Positions 36,785 through 47,457 of a stretch of 64,000 nucleotides of DNA are shown piece after piece. Every line of letters starts with the position of its first letter. Position 1 is the first letter of the stretch. A program made the position numbers and the translations under genes. Where the stretch lies: NCBI RefSeq assembly GCF_030123245.1, contig NZ_CP126101.1:804501-868500 (forward strand). The letters are read 5' to 3'. The stretch is from Lysinibacillus pakistanensis. Lineage in GTDB: Bacteria; Bacillota; Bacilli; Bacillales_A; Planococcaceae. A model generated the notes under the pieces. That model ran no database searches. It was not told the origin of the DNA and saw nothing but the letters and a program-made list of their open reading frames with translations.

Positions 36785-37889
36785 ATGATTGAATTAGCAG
36801 ATGTACGTAACGCGTTAGACATTTCAGCCAAAAAACTGGCGGATTTCAGGGGGTCTCTTTGACTTAGAAAACAAAGAGGCACGTATTCAGGAATTAGATG
36901 AAATGATGCTTGAGCCAGGATTTTGGGATGACCAACAAGCTGCGCAAGTTGTCATTAATGAAGGAAATGGCTTAAAAGCAATTGTCAATGAATATAAAGA
37001 TTTAGTAGAAACACATGAAAATTTAGATATGACGCTAGAGCTTTTACGTGAAGAGCCAGATGAAGATTTGCAAGAAGAGCTAGGCAAAGAGCTAGTAGAA
37101 TTCCAGCAAAAAATAGGTGATTTTGAGCTACAGCTGTTGTTGAGTGGCCCTTATGATCAAAATAATGCGATTTTGGAGCTTCATCCAGGGGCAGGAGGAA
37201 CAGAGTCTCAGGACTGGGGATCTATGCTTCTTCGCATGTACACACGTTGGGCAGAAAAACGTGGCTTTAAAGTTGAAACAGTGGATTATTTACCAGGTGA
37301 TGAGGCAGGTATTAAATCAGTAACATTGTCCATTAAAGGGCATAATGCATATGGATATTTACAGGCTGAAAAAGGAGTCCATCGTCTGGTGCGAATCTCT
37401 CCATTCGATTCTTCAGGTCGTCGCCATACATCTTTTGTGTCTTGTGATGTTATGCCTGAATTCGATGACAATATTGAAATCGATATTCGTACAGAGGATT
37501 TAAAGATTGATACGTATCGTGCAACAGGTGCAGGTGGTCAGCATATTAATACAACAGACTCAGCTGTCCGTATTACTCACATCCCGACTGGTACAATTGT
37601 ACAATGTCAGGCTGAGCGCTCACAAATTAAAAACCGTGAAAAAGCGATGACAATGTTAAAAGGAAAATTATATCAATTAGAGCTAGATAAACAACAGGCA
37701 CAGCTAAATGAAATTCGTGGTGAGCAGAAAGAAATCGGCTGGGGCTCACAAATTCGTTCATATGTATTCCATCCATATTCAATGGTGAAGGATCATCGTA
37801 CAAATGAAGAAACAGGCAATGTAGGAGCAGTGATGGATGGCGACTTAGATCCATTCATTAATGCATACTTACGTTCGAAAATTGGCTAA
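36785..37889 (+). CDS. prfB: peptide chain release factor 2, with programmed +1 frameshift
   Basis: The ATG at 36785 opens 25 codons ending at CTT, then TGA (36860-36862) followed by C. An AGGGGG Shine-Dalgarno-like element lies just before, the classic RF2 autoregulatory site. Ribosomes shift +1 at CTT-TGAC to read [12 protein letters not shown] and on to 37889. The rest carries the GGQ peptidyl-hydrolysis loop ([17 protein letters not shown]) and [15 protein letters not shown] at the codon-recognition region. Total ~367 residues, normal. RF2 terminates at UGA and UAA. Between the two ComK-like genes. Not a pseudogene. Confidence 0.97.
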
Positions 37890-37891
37890 TC

Positions 37892-37942
37892 AATTCCCTT
37901 CAAGGGCACAGAAACTTTGTGCACCTGAAGGGAATTTTTTTA
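37892..37942 (+). terminator. Rho-independent terminator of prfB
   Basis: AATTCCCTTCA and TGAAGGGAATT form an outer stem, GGGCACA/TGTGCACC an inner one, followed by seven T. Confidence 0.9.
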
Positions 37943-38070
37943 TCTTCATTCATCAAATATTTTTGTATTGAAAGCATAGCGGTAGCGGAGGATACAGAAG
38001 ACTCCTACCTCTATGTGAATGCAGTTTTGGTTTCTTTTCAAGCGGTGTCCAAAGACCTGCTGTAATTAAA

Positions 38071-38580
38071 TCAGAAAGGCGGATGATATGGGGCATCATG
38101 ACTAATGCTCTTTCGTTCATTCATGTAATGCTTATAGAGCATGGATGCATTGACAAATTGTTTACTGATAGAAGCATATTGAATAGGTAATTCTATTTGT
38201 TTATCGTTTTTAAGTGTGATAATACAGCCTAATTTACTCGGTATAATATTCGAAATGGCGTGAAGTCCAATCCAAATATTATGGATGGAGTTCGGAGAAT
38301 AAGTTGGTAAAAAGATACATGGGAAACCATAATCAAAGGCTACTACGATTGGTAGTTTATGTTGATTGCCAAAAAAGCGTTTAGCGGAATATTTTGCAGC
38401 CTCATAGGTTGTCCCAAGCGAGATACAGGATTTTCGTAGAATGTGCATAGGTTTACGAGTAACGATAAGCTCATTATGTTTATCAATAACCCTTGTGAAG
38501 ATTTTTGCCCCATGCTGGATAGGTTCCAGTAAATAGGTGTTGAAAGAGATTAAATATCCATTGACATAATTTGTTTGCAT
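38071..38580 (-). CDS. second ComK-family protein
   Basis: 169 residues from the minus-strand ATG at 38580, chosen because GGAGG lies about ten bases upstream; the longer frame to 38703 begins with a spurious hydrophobic segment. Motif order follows ComK: TRVIDKHNELIV, SCISLGTTYEAAKYSAKRFFG, KLPIVVAFDYGFPCIFLPT, SIHNIWIGLHAISNI, IITLKNDKQIELPIQYASI. It is quite diverged from the gene at 36103 and lacks the RYFGSS form (here CISLGTT). It faces prfB tail to tail. It may be a second activator or a regulator of competence, as in Staphylococcus, where two comK genes occur. Confidence 0.8.
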   Translation of the reverse strand: MQTNYVNGYLISFNTYLLEPIQHGAKIFTRVIDKHNELIVTRKPMHILRKSCISLGTTYEAAKYSAKRFFGNQHKLPIVVAFDYGFPCIFLPTYSPNSIHNIWIGLHAISNIIPSKLGCIITLKNDKQIELPIQYASISKQFVNASMLYKHYMNERKSISHDAPYHPPF

Positions 38581-38805
38581 AAATGGTGTTCCTCCTTTTC
38601 TCTTAATAGCTGTAGTGTAGAGGATAAACTCAAATATTGATAATATAGATAAAATGTAAAACCTATTGATAAATGAAGAAAACATGTAGAGAATTTGCTT
38701 CAAATGAACAGAGATTAATGACTAATCCAAGTTATTTTCAGTTCTTATGCATTGCATTTTAAATTCAATTTTCATATAATTTAGAAAAGGATCGAGGTGA
38801 GATCG

Positions 38806-39048
38806 TTGGATAAATATTATTCGTATACAGATTTTCTAAAAGCCGTGGGTCAGTCAAAGAAAGTTGATGAGGCAGAGAAATTATTGAACGAGATTTATTT
38901 GGATTTATTTTTAAATCATATCCAGCGTATGCATCGTGAAGAGCAGCTCATGGTTCTGATAGATAGAGCACTCGATGAAAAAGATGAAAAGGCATTTCAT
39001 CTATACGCACATGAACTAACAGTATTACGCCAAGCAGCAAGTGAATAA
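38806..39048 (+). CDS. IDEAL-domain small protein
   Basis: About 80 residues from the TTG at 38806, with GAGGTGA six bases upstream; a GTG at 38797 overlaps that ribosome site and is less likely. The C-terminal LIDRALDEKDEKAFHLYAHEL is an IDEAL-type domain of Bacilli (named for its IDxAL pattern). Function is unknown; some members interact with ComK-linked regulators in related bacteria, though nothing in this sequence proves that. It lies beside the second ComK-like gene and ends in a strong terminator. Confidence 0.7.
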   Translation: MDKYYSYTDFLKAVGQSKKVDEAEKLLNEIYLDLFLNHIQRMHREEQLMVLIDRALDEKDEKAFHLYAHELTVLRQAASE

Positions 39049-39057
39049 TATGACGAG

Positions 39058-39093
39058 CCCGCCCTCCTGAAAATTGGAGGGCGGGATTTTTTT
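39058..39093 (+). terminator. Rho-independent terminator after IDEAL gene
   Basis: CCCGCCCTCC pairs perfectly with GGAGGGCGGG over eight bases, followed by A and seven T. Confidence 0.92.
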
Positions 39094-39264
39094 GCGTATA
39101 GGTTAGTAAAAGAATTAACTCGTTATTGTATGAGGGGAATCTGTTTAGCTGAAAGGGCTTGAAAACTTGATGAAGCGGCTATTATAAGAGTAGAAAGGTA
39201 TTCCATAATTTACTTGAAGGATTCATAACAATATCGTTATTTTATCGAAAGAGAAAAGAATTTA

Positions 39265-39278
39265 CAAACATTCGTTCG
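39265..39278 (+). promoter_or_regulatory. LexA (SOS) box upstream of uvrB
   Basis: CAAACATTCGTTCG matches 12 of 14 positions of the Gram-positive LexA consensus CGAACRNRYGTTCG. It lies ~75 bases before uvrB, a known SOS target. A TAAAAT -10 candidate follows at ~39310. Confidence 0.6.
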
Positions 39279-39351
39279 TTAAATGTTCGAAATTTTAGTG
39301 CTGCTATGCTAAAATAAATGTACAAATTGGAAGGAAAGGACGGGGGCGTGT

Positions 39352-41331
39352 GTGCAAGTATTTGATTTACAAGCGCCATATCAGCCTAATGGGGATCAAC
39401 CACAGGCAATCGCGGAATTAGTGGAGGGTGTACGTGCGGGGAAACGTCATCAAACATTACTTGGTGCAACAGGAACAGGAAAAACGTTTACTATCTCTAA
39501 CGTTATTCAGCAGATTAAAAAACCGACACTGATTATGGCACACAATAAAACACTGGCAGGTCAATTGTATAGTGAATTTAAAGAATTCTTCCCGAATAAT
39601 GCTGTAGAATACTTTGTCAGCTATTATGATTATTATCAGCCAGAGGCCTATGTTCCACAAACTGATACTTATATTGAAAAAGATTCAAGTATCAATGATG
39701 AAATCGATAAATTACGTCACTCTGCCACATCTGCATTATTTGAGCGTGATGATGTTATTATTATTGCTTCTGTATCCTGTATTTATGGTTTAGGTTCTCC
39801 AGAGGAATATCGTGAAATGGTAGTTTCGATTCGGACAGGCATGGAAATTGAACGCAATCAGTTACTACGCAAGCTAGTAGATGTTCAATATGAACGCAAT
39901 GATGTTAGCTTTACTCGCGGAACGTTCCGAGTACGTGGAGATGTGGTGGAAATATTCCCAGCATCCCGAGATGAGCATTGTATTCGCGTGGAGTTTTTCG
40001 GTGATGAAATCGATCGTATTCGTGAAGTGGATGCGTTAACAGGGGAGATTTTATCAGATCGAGATCATGTCGCTATTTTCCCAGCATCCCACTTCGTTAC
40101 ACGAGAAGAAAAAATGCGGAAAGCCATTGAAAATATTGAAAAAGAGTTAGAAGAACGACTAGCGCTTTTACGTGCCGAGGATAAATTATTAGAGGCTCAG
40201 CGTTTAGAGCAACGCACTCGCTATGATTTAGAAATGATGCGTGAAATGGGCTTTTGCTCAGGAATCGAAAATTATTCACGTCACCTAACATTACGTGAGG
40301 CAGGAGCGACTCCTTATACCCTGCTCGATTATTTTCCAGATGATTTTTTACTGGTTGTTGACGAAAGTCACGTTACACTGCCACAAGTTCGGGGAATGTA
40401 CAATGGTGACCAGGCACGTAAAGGTGTGTTAGTCGAGCATGGCTTCCGTTTGCCGTCAGCGCTTGATAATCGCCCATTACGTTTTGAGGAATATGAAAAA
40501 CGAGTTCATCAAGCTATTTATGTATCGGCAACACCTGGTCCCTATGAGCTTGAACATTCTCCAGAAATGGTGGAACAAATTATACGTCCAACTGGGCTGC
40601 TAGATCCGCTAATTGATGTGCGACCAATTGAAGGACAAATTGACGATTTGATTGATGAAATTCAAGACCGCATTACGCGTGATGAACGAGTACTTGTAAC
40701 AACCTTAACGAAAAAAATGTCAGAGGATTTAACAGCCTATTTGAAGGAAATGGGTTTAAAGGTGGAATATCTGCATTCAGAAATTAAGACGCTCGAGCGT
40801 ATTGAAATTATTCGTGAGCTACGTAAAGGGACTTATGATGTGTTAATTGGTATTAACCTTTTAAGAGAGGGGCTAGATATTCCGGAGGTGTCACTAGTAG
40901 CAATTTTAGATGCTGACAAGGAAGGATTTTTACGCTCAGAACGCTCATTAATTCAAACGATTGGACGTGCTGCACGAAATGCCAATGGTCATGTTATTAT
41001 GTACGCTGACAATATAACAGACTCTATGAAAAAGGCGATTGAGGAAACGAAGCGTCGTCGAACATTACAGATGGCGTATAACGAAGAACATGGTATTACA
41101 CCGAAAACGATTGTAAAGAAAATACCTGATGTGATACGTGCGACACAAGTTGCCGAAGAAGAGGAATCCTATGTAACAAAGGCAACAAAAGGCAAAAAGC
41201 TGACAAAGGTGGAGAAGGAGCAATTATTAGCTTCACTAGAAGTAGAAATGAAGGAAGCAGCAAAAGCCCTGGATTTCGAGCGTGCTGCAGAGCTTCGCGA
41301 TACAATATTTGAATTGAAGGCAGAAGGGTGA
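39352..41331 (+). CDS. uvrB: excinuclease ABC subunit B
   Basis: 659 residues, normal length. Walker [12 protein letters not shown] (~39), the beta-hairpin region [16 protein letters not shown]-like [20 protein letters not shown] (motif VI) and the C-terminal UVR domain ([17 protein letters not shown]) that contacts UvrC are all visible. UvrB verifies damage in nucleotide excision repair. GTG start with AAGGA/GGGGG upstream. uvrA follows after seven bases, one operon behind a LexA-like box. Confidence 0.97.
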   Translation: MQVFDLQAPYQPNGDQPQAIAELVEGVRAGKRHQTLLGATGTGKTFTISNVIQQIKKPTLIMAHNKTLAGQLYSEFKEFFPNNAVEYFVSYYDYYQPEAYVPQTDTYIEKDSSINDEIDKLRHSATSALFERDDVIIIASVSCIYGLGSPEEYREMVVSIRTGMEIERNQLLRKLVDVQYERNDVSFTRGTFRVRGDVVEIFPASRDEHCIRVEFFGDEIDRIREVDALTGEILSDRDHVAIFPASHFVTREEKMRKAIENIEKELEERLALLRAEDKLLEAQRLEQRTRYDLEMMREMGFCSGIENYSRHLTLREAGATPYTLLDYFPDDFLLVVDESHVTLPQVRGMYNGDQARKGVLVEHGFRLPSALDNRPLRFEEYEKRVHQAIYVSATPGPYELEHSPEMVEQIIRPTGLLDPLIDVRPIEGQIDDLIDEIQDRITRDERVLVTTLTKKMSEDLTAYLKEMGLKVEYLHSEIKTLERIEIIRELRKGTYDVLIGINLLREGLDIPEVSLVAILDADKEGFLRSERSLIQTIGRAARNANGHVIMYADNITDSMKKAIEETKRRRTLQMAYNEEHGITPKTIVKKIPDVIRATQVAEEEESYVTKATKGKKLTKVEKEQLLASLEVEMKEAAKALDFERAAELRDTIFELKAEG

Positions 41332-41338
41332 ATGACTT

Positions 41339-44203
41339 GTGAAAAATACTGAAATCGTCGTGCAAGGCGCACGAGCACATAATTTAAAAAATATTAATGT
41401 CACAATTCCACGAGATCAATTAGTTGTATTAACAGGTTTATCAGGCTCAGGGAAATCATCATTAGCATTTGATACGATTTATGCTGAAGGACAACGCCGT
41501 TATGTAGAGTCACTTTCTGCCTATGCCCGTCAATTTCTTGGTCAAATGGACAAACCTGATGTTGATGCGATAGAGGGATTATCTCCTGCTATTTCAATTG
41601 ATCAAAAAACAACGAGCCGTAACCCCCGTTCAACAGTTGGAACGGTAACGGAAATTTATGATTATTTGCGTTTACTTTATGCTCGTATTGGCAAGCCGAT
41701 TTGTCCAAATCATGGCATTGAAATTACTTCCCAAACGATTGAGCAAATGGTCGATCGCTTAATAACGTATCCAGAACGAACAAAGATGCAGCTTCTTGCG
41801 CCAATGGTATCTGGACGTAAAGGGACGCATGTAAAGCTATTGGAAGATTTAAAAAAGCAAGGCTTTGTTCGTGTCCGTATTGATGGCGAACTACGGGATT
41901 TAGATGATGCCATCGAACTTGATAAAAACAAGAAGCACTCTATTGAAGTCGTAGTTGATCGTGTTGTGATGAAGGAAGGTATTGCTGCACGTCTTAGTGA
42001 TTCCTTAGAAACAGCGTTACGTTTAGCAGATGGACGGGTTCTTGTGGATGTTATGGAGCATGAGGAGCTATTATTTAGTGAGCATCATGCCTGCCCATTA
42101 TGTGGATTTTCTATTGGGGAGCTAGAGCCACGCATGTTTTCATTTAATAGTCCTTTTGGTGCCTGTCCAAGCTGTGATGGGCTAGGTTCAACACAAGAGG
42201 TCGATTTAGATTTAGTAGTACCAGATTGGGGTCGTACATTATTAGAACATGCTATTGCACCATGGGAACCTACAAGCTCACAGTATTATCCGCAACTGCT
42301 AAAGGCAGTATGTGATCACTATGATATTCCGATGGATGTCCCTGTAAAGGATATTCCAAAAGAAAAAATGGATAAAATTTTATATGGTTCTGGTAAAGAT
42401 AAGATTCATTTTCATTATGAGAATGAGTTTGGTAATGTCCGAGAGCAAATGATTGAATTCGAGGGCGTTGTACGGAATGTTGAACGCCGTTTTAAGGAGA
42501 CAACCTCTGATTATGTCCGTGAGCAAATGGAGAAATATATGGCTCAGCAGGCTTGTCCTTCTTGTAAAGGCTATCGCTTAAAGCCAGAAACATTAGCTGT
42601 GAAAATTGCGGATCAGCATATTGGAGAAGTGACACAGTATTCCATTCAGGAGGCAGATACATTTTTCAAAGAGCTGGATTTATCAGAAAAGGATATGAAA
42701 ATTGCTCGCCTTGTTTTACGTGAAATTGAAGAACGTCTCGGCTTCCTTGTAAACGTAGGGTTAGATTATTTAACATTAAGTCGAGCAGCAGGAACACTTT
42801 CAGGAGGAGAAGCGCAACGCATTCGTCTTGCAACACAAATCGGCTCTCGTTTAACAGGCGTACTCTATATTTTAGATGAACCGTCCATCGGCTTGCATCA
42901 AAGAGATAATGATCGTCTTATCAGTACATTACAAAATATGCGTGATATTGGTAATACACTGATAGTTGTTGAGCATGATGAAGACACAATGCTAGCAGCG
43001 GATTATCTTATTGATGTTGGACCTGGTGCGGGAGTTCATGGAGGTCAAATTGTGGCGGCGGGTACGCCCCAGGAGGTCATGGATAATGAGAAATCTTTGA
43101 CCGGGCAATACTTAAGCGGTAAAAAGTTCATTCCATTACCAATTGAGCGACGTAAGCCAAATGGTCGTAAACTATCCATTAAAGGTGCCAAGGAAAATAA
43201 TCTACGCAATGTAAAAGTTGATGTACCTCTTGGCCTGTTCGTATCAGTGACAGGGGTTTCTGGCTCTGGGAAATCGACGCTGATAAACGAAATTTTATAT
43301 AAATCATTGGCCCAAAAGCTAAATCGATCAAAGGTTAAGCCAGGTGAGCATAAAGAAGTGACAGGGATGGAGGAGCTTGAAAAGGTTATTGATATTGACC
43401 AATCTCCAATTGGTCGTACACCTCGTTCCAACCCTGCTACTTATACAGGTGTCTTTGATGATATTCGTGATGTTTTTGCTACAACCAATGAGGCAAAGGT
43501 ACGTGGCTATAAAAAAGGGCGTTTTAGCTTTAATGTTAAAGGTGGCCGCTGTGAGGCATGTCGCGGTGACGGAATTATAAAAATAGAAATGCATTTCCTG
43601 CCAGATGTTTACGTACCTTGTGAAGTTTGTCATGGTAAACGTTACAATCGTGAAACATTAGAAGTGAAGTATAAAGATAAGAGCATTGCAGATATTTTAG
43701 ATATGACGATTGAAAATGCAGTGGTGTTCTTTGAAAATATTCCAAAAATCCAACGTAAGCTACAAACGATTGTCGATGTTGGATTAGGTTATATGAAATT
43801 AGGACAGCCTGCTACAACCCTATCTGGTGGTGAGGCACAGCGTGTGAAATTAGCCTCTGAATTACATCGACGTTCTACAGGGAAATCATTCTACATTTTA
43901 GATGAACCCACAACAGGTTTACATGCAGATGATATTGCACGCTTGCTTGTTGTTTTACAGCGCCTAGTAGAAAATGGTGACTCGGTATTAGTGATCGAAC
44001 ATAATTTAGATGTAATTAAAACAGCTGATTACATTATCGATTTAGGACCAGAGGGTGGTGACAAGGGTGGCACAATTGTGGCAACTGGAACACCAGAAGA
44101 GGTCGCAGAGGTAAGCGGGTCTTATACTGGCAAATACTTAAAACCAATATTAGAGCGCGATCGTATGCGTATGGAAGCTGCTTTAGCAAAGGCTTCCCAA
44201 TAA
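41339..44203 (+). CDS. uvrA: excinuclease ABC subunit A
   Basis: 954 residues. Two ABC ATPase modules with Walker A ([14 protein letters not shown] and [14 protein letters not shown]) and signatures ([12 protein letters not shown] and [12 protein letters not shown]), plus zinc-finger cysteines (CPLCGFS...[17 protein letters not shown]...CEVCHGKRY). UvrA recognises lesions and loads UvrB. GTG start at 41339, with AAGGGTG upstream, close after uvrB. Ends at a terminator. Confidence 0.97.
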   Translation: MKNTEIVVQGARAHNLKNINVTIPRDQLVVLTGLSGSGKSSLAFDTIYAEGQRRYVESLSAYARQFLGQMDKPDVDAIEGLSPAISIDQKTTSRNPRSTVGTVTEIYDYLRLLYARIGKPICPNHGIEITSQTIEQMVDRLITYPERTKMQLLAPMVSGRKGTHVKLLEDLKKQGFVRVRIDGELRDLDDAIELDKNKKHSIEVVVDRVVMKEGIAARLSDSLETALRLADGRVLVDVMEHEELLFSEHHACPLCGFSIGELEPRMFSFNSPFGACPSCDGLGSTQEVDLDLVVPDWGRTLLEHAIAPWEPTSSQYYPQLLKAVCDHYDIPMDVPVKDIPKEKMDKILYGSGKDKIHFHYENEFGNVREQMIEFEGVVRNVERRFKETTSDYVREQMEKYMAQQACPSCKGYRLKPETLAVKIADQHIGEVTQYSIQEADTFFKELDLSEKDMKIARLVLREIEERLGFLVNVGLDYLTLSRAAGTLSGGEAQRIRLATQIGSRLTGVLYILDEPSIGLHQRDNDRLISTLQNMRDIGNTLIVVEHDEDTMLAADYLIDVGPGAGVHGGQIVAAGTPQEVMDNEKSLTGQYLSGKKFIPLPIERRKPNGRKLSIKGAKENNLRNVKVDVPLGLFVSVTGVSGSGKSTLINEILYKSLAQKLNRSKVKPGEHKEVTGMEELEKVIDIDQSPIGRTPRSNPATYTGVFDDIRDVFATTNEAKVRGYKKGRFSFNVKGGRCEACRGDGIIKIEMHFLPDVYVPCEVCHGKRYNRETLEVKYKDKSIADILDMTIENAVVFFENIPKIQRKLQTIVDVGLGYMKLGQPATTLSGGEAQRVKLASELHRRSTGKSFYILDEPTTGLHADDIARLLVVLQRLVENGDSVLVIEHNLDVIKTADYIIDLGPEGGDKGGTIVATGTPEEVAEVSGSYTGKYLKPILERDRMRMEAALAKASQ

Positions 44204-44213
44204 AGTAAAATAC

Positions 44214-44258
44214 AAAAATCGTAACGTTCCTTTCTAAGTGATTGTTGCGATTTTTTTT
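44214..44258 (+). terminator. Rho-independent terminator of uvrA
   Basis: AAAAATCGTAAC pairs with GTTGCGATTTTT (one G-T pair) across 18 bases, ending in eight T. Confidence 0.8.
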
Positions 44259-44317
44259 ACAAAGGATGCTCCAAAAAGTTCTTAGAAGCTTTAGCCCCAA
44301 TTTTTTCATTTCTATGG

Positions 44318-44343
44318 TGAAACTTTTCACAAAATGAATCGTA
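44318..44343 (+). promoter_or_regulatory. sigma-W (ECF) promoter of the YvlB-like gene
   Basis: TGAAAC, exactly 16 bases, CGTA, then TAA: a full match to the B. subtilis sigma-W consensus. It lies 37 bases before the ATG. The yvl genes of B. subtilis are a known sigma-W operon. Confidence 0.8.
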
Positions 44344-44380
44344 TAAATAATATAACGAACTGAGGGAGGCTATTTTATTT

Positions 44381-45568
44381 ATGCAAAATGAACGTCAACG
44401 AATTTTAGAACTTGTGGAAAAAGGAACAATTTCAGCGCAAGAGGCGATTACATTATTAGAAGCATTGGAGCAACCTAGCAAGTCTACTCAAAATGTTATG
44501 AATGATGTGTCAAAAGAGGGGCAGCAATCCTCAACAGAAAAAGAGACACTCTTCAATGAACAAACTAAAGAACAGCAAAAAAAAGATACTGATTTTATGA
44601 AACATTTCCAGGATGAGATGCAGGATTTCCGTAAAGATTTAACACAGATTGGCTCAATCTTTATGGATATGATGAATACAGCCGTGAAAAAAGTAAAGGA
44701 ATTTGATGTATCTTCTCCGTTTGGTGATAAAGTAGAATTTACCCATACAGAAGAAGTGTCAGCTGAACATGTGGACAGTGTAATTGCTGAATTACCGAAT
44801 GGCAATTTTTCTTTAGAATCTACTGAAGGAGATAGCTTCCAAGTCATTTGTAAGGTGAAGGCACCACTTATTAATGATAGTGAAGAAGAAACACGTAACC
44901 ATTTCCTAGAACAATTTGTAGTAAAAGAAGATGAAGGTTCTTTAAGAATTTTAAGTCAATTAAAGCTTGTTCAAGTAAATGTTAAAGTTCTTGTACCGAA
45001 GGAGCAGTTGGAAAAATTATCAGTCCGTTTAATGAACGGTAGTGTATCTTTACAAGATATAGGCTTCGACCATTTAAAAGTGAAAACATTGAATGGTGCT
45101 ATCAAGGGCTCTAAGTTTAATTTTGAAAAAGCTAAAGTCGACTCTTCGAATGGATCGATTGAATTGACGAATGTTCGTGGTAAAGATTTAGAGGCTGAAA
45201 CATTAAACGGTCGTGTCTATTTAGATGGGGCATTGGATGAAATAGAAGCAAAATCGGTTAATGGACATGTCGTTGTGACAACTTGCTCTACAAACTCATC
45301 AAAAATTAAAGCACAAACAGTTGCTGGTGCAGTTGAATTGTATGTACCACGTACCATTTCATTAAGCGGAAAAATTGTCACTAATTTTGGAAAAGTAGAT
45401 GTAGGCATTCAAGATGTATCAAAGATTGAATCACAAGATCAATTCTTATCCAAAGTAGTACGTTTTGATAAAGAAGTAGAAAATGCGAATCGTCTGTTTA
45501 TTGAAGGCGAATCAAAAACAGGTGCGGTTTTAGTTCGCTATACAACAACTGACGAGCAGCATATTTAA
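44381..45568 (+). CDS. YvlB-like DUF4097 envelope-stress protein
   Basis: 395 residues. The start MQNERQRILELVEKGTISAQ EA is a SHOCT-like helical hairpin also seen at the N-terminus of B. subtilis YvlB. After an acidic, Gln/Lys-rich linker (~40-100), the C-terminal ~270 residues are DUF4097 beta-strand repeats (LSVRLMNGSVSLQDIG, VKTLNGAIKGS, AETLNGRVYLDG, AKSVNGHVVV), with NG turns at regular spacing. Function is unknown, but expression under sigma-W suggests membrane-stress response. GGGAGG lies upstream of the ATG. It stands alone with its own terminator. Confidence 0.8.
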   Translation: MQNERQRILELVEKGTISAQEAITLLEALEQPSKSTQNVMNDVSKEGQQSSTEKETLFNEQTKEQQKKDTDFMKHFQDEMQDFRKDLTQIGSIFMDMMNTAVKKVKEFDVSSPFGDKVEFTHTEEVSAEHVDSVIAELPNGNFSLESTEGDSFQVICKVKAPLINDSEEETRNHFLEQFVVKEDEGSLRILSQLKLVQVNVKVLVPKEQLEKLSVRLMNGSVSLQDIGFDHLKVKTLNGAIKGSKFNFEKAKVDSSNGSIELTNVRGKDLEAETLNGRVYLDGALDEIEAKSVNGHVVVTTCSTNSSKIKAQTVAGAVELYVPRTISLSGKIVTNFGKVDVGIQDVSKIESQDQFLSKVVRFDKEVENANRLFIEGESKTGAVLVRYTTTDEQHI

Positions 45569-45572
45569 GCTT

Positions 45573-45620
45573 AAAAAAGCATTCAAGCTATGCACAAACA
45601 TAGTCTTGAATGCTTTTTTT
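45573..45620 (+). terminator. Rho-independent terminator after YvlB-like gene
   Basis: AAGCATTCAAGCTATG pairs with CATAGTCTTGAATGCTT (one bulge), followed by a run of T. Confidence 0.88.
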
Positions 45621-45770
45621 GTCTCATTTTCTGGTAATCAAAGTCGATTTTCTGTTTTCTTTGATGTCGAGTTTTATAATAATTATGGGATGACAATGGT
45701 AATGAAAGAACGAAATAGTAGGAACTGGCACGGAATGAAATGAAACTGTAATAAAAAAACAGAAATAGAG

Positions 45771-45779
45771 TGCTATAAT
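45771..45779 (+). promoter_or_regulatory. extended -10 promoter element of ftsE
   Basis: TGCTATAAT is an extended -10 (TGnTATAAT) 49 bases before the ftsE start. No good -35 is seen at the usual distance, as is common for extended -10 promoters. Confidence 0.45.
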
Positions 45780-45827
45780 AGTAAGAGAATACTTCTTACA
45801 TAGGTAAGAGATTTAGGTGGTTTAAAT

Positions 45828-46514
45828 ATGATAGAAATGAAGAATGTGACAAAGAAATACCCAAATGGCGTTGTTGCGACAAATGGGATTTCCGTTAACA
45901 TAAAGCAAGGAGAATTTGTGTATGTTGTTGGCCCAAGTGGTGCGGGTAAATCAACATTTATTAAATTAATGTATCGTGAAGAAAAAGCAACTTCAGGTGA
46001 AATCACGGTGAATGGGATAGATTTAGCAAATTTGAAAAATAAGAAGGTACCCTTTTTACGTCGACAGCTTGGTGTAGTTTTCCAGGACTTCAAACTTTTA
46101 CCTCGATTAAATGTCTATGAGAACGTTGCGTTTGCTTTAGAGGTAATTGAAGAGGAGCCAGTGGAAATTCGACGTCGAGTGATGGAAGTGTTAGAGCTTG
46201 TCGGGCTAAAACATAAGGCGAGAATGTTTCCAAATGAACTATCAGGGGGCGAGCAGCAACGTGTTTCGATTGCACGTTCAATCGTCAATGTTCCAAAGGT
46301 TGTGATTGCCGATGAGCCTACTGGGAATCTTGACCCTGAAACATCATGGGAGATTATGAATTTATTTGAGGAAATTAATGCACGTGGCACAACGATTGTA
46401 ATGGCAACTCATAACCGTGAAATCGTGAATACAGTTCGACGTCGTGTGATAGCGATTGAGGGCGGCATGATTGTCCGTGACGAGCACGGAGGTGAATACG
46501 GCTATGAAATTTAA
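45828..46514 (+). CDS. ftsE: cell-division ABC transporter ATP-binding protein FtsE
   Basis: 228 residues. Walker A VGPSGAGKSTFIKLM (~36), signature LSGGEQQRVSIARS (~137) and Walker B VVIADEPTGNLDPETS identify a single ABC ATPase; KKYPNGVVATNGIS at the start is FtsE-like. It pairs with FtsX and, in B. subtilis, activates the hydrolase CwlO during elongation. Its last 11 bases overlap the ftsX start; the CwlO-like gene follows ftsX. Confidence 0.95.
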   Translation: MIEMKNVTKKYPNGVVATNGISVNIKQGEFVYVVGPSGAGKSTFIKLMYREEKATSGEITVNGIDLANLKNKKVPFLRRQLGVVFQDFKLLPRLNVYENVAFALEVIEEEPVEIRRRVMEVLELVGLKHKARMFPNELSGGEQQRVSIARSIVNVPKVVIADEPTGNLDPETSWEIMNLFEEINARGTTIVMATHNREIVNTVRRRVIAIEGGMIVRDEHGGEYGYEI

Positions 46515-47388
46515 TACGGTAAAACGTCACTTCCGAGAAAGTTTCAAATCCCTTGGCCGTAATAGCTGGATGACCATTGCTTCAGTAAGTGCCGTAACAG
46601 TTACATTAATTTTAGTAGGCGTTTTTGCGCTTATTATGATGAATTTAAATAAGGTTGCTTCTGATTTAGAGAATGATGTTGAAATTAAAGTATTGATTGA
46701 TGAAACAGCAGATGAGGCTTCAGAAAAAGCGCTAATTGAAAAAATTAAAAAATTGCCGGATATTGCCGAAATGACCTATTCCACGAAGGAAGAAGAGCTA
46801 ACCAAATTAGTAAAGGATTTTGGGGACGATTTTAAACTATTTGAACAAAGTAATCCATTACGAAATGTTATTTACGTAAAAGCTTCAAATCCTCAGCAAA
46901 CAGCTACTGTTGCAAAGAAAATTGATAAATTTGAGTATACATATGATGTTATGTATGGAGAGGGTAAGGTAGAAAAGCTTTTCAACTTCTTAAATATTAG
47001 CCGTAATGTTGGACTAGTGTTGATTTTAGGATTATTATTTACAGCTATTTTCTTAATTTCAAATACGATTCGTATTACGATTATAGCCCGTCGAGATGAA
47101 ATAGAAATTATGAAGCTTGTTGGAGCAACGAATTCATTCGTTCGTATCCCATTTTTATTGGAAGGAATGTGGCTCGGGGTATTAGGCTCTATTATTCCGA
47201 TTGCGGTTGTCGCAACCCTTTATCACAATGTATATAAAATTATAGCGCCTCGATTAAAAGGCGAGCTAGTGCAAGTACTTGATTTTTCACCTCTTGTGTA
47301 CCAAGTAAGCGGTCTGCTACTACTAATTGGTGTACTAATCGGTATTTGGGGAAGTTTCATGTCAGTGCGTAAGTTTTTAAAAATTTAG
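46504..47388 (+). CDS. ftsX: cell-division protein FtsX
   Basis: 294 residues from the ATG at 46504, where GGAGGTG lies upstream; an earlier in-frame start is less likely. Four membrane segments: one near the N-terminus (WMTIASVSAVTVTLILVGVF), then three clustered after ~165 (VGLVLILGLLFTAIFLIS, MWLGVLGSIIPIAVVA, VSGLLLLIGVLIGIWGS). The extracellular loop between TM1 and TM2 contacts the wall hydrolase in this family. Overlap with ftsE shows coupled translation. Confidence 0.95.
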   Translation: MKFNTVKRHFRESFKSLGRNSWMTIASVSAVTVTLILVGVFALIMMNLNKVASDLENDVEIKVLIDETADEASEKALIEKIKKLPDIAEMTYSTKEEELTKLVKDFGDDFKLFEQSNPLRNVIYVKASNPQQTATVAKKIDKFEYTYDVMYGEGKVEKLFNFLNISRNVGLVLILGLLFTAIFLISNTIRITIIARRDEIEIMKLVGATNSFVRIPFLLEGMWLGVLGSIIPIAVVATLYHNVYKIIAPRLKGELVQVLDFSPLVYQVSGLLLLIGVLIGIWGSFMSVRKFLKI

Positions 47389-47457
47389 CTAGAGGATTGA
47401 TAGCACTAACAACATCAATCTACATTACAAAAAAATAGTCGAAGGGGAGTTCAGTCG

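Noticed and set aside
36785..36862. prfB as a pseudogene broken by TGA
   Set aside because: The TGA lies in the standard RF2 programmed frameshift context with AGGGGG and CTT-TGA-C.
43045..43633. Minus-strand frames of 128 and 101 residues inside uvrA
   Set aside because: They are antisense shadows of a strongly conserved gene.
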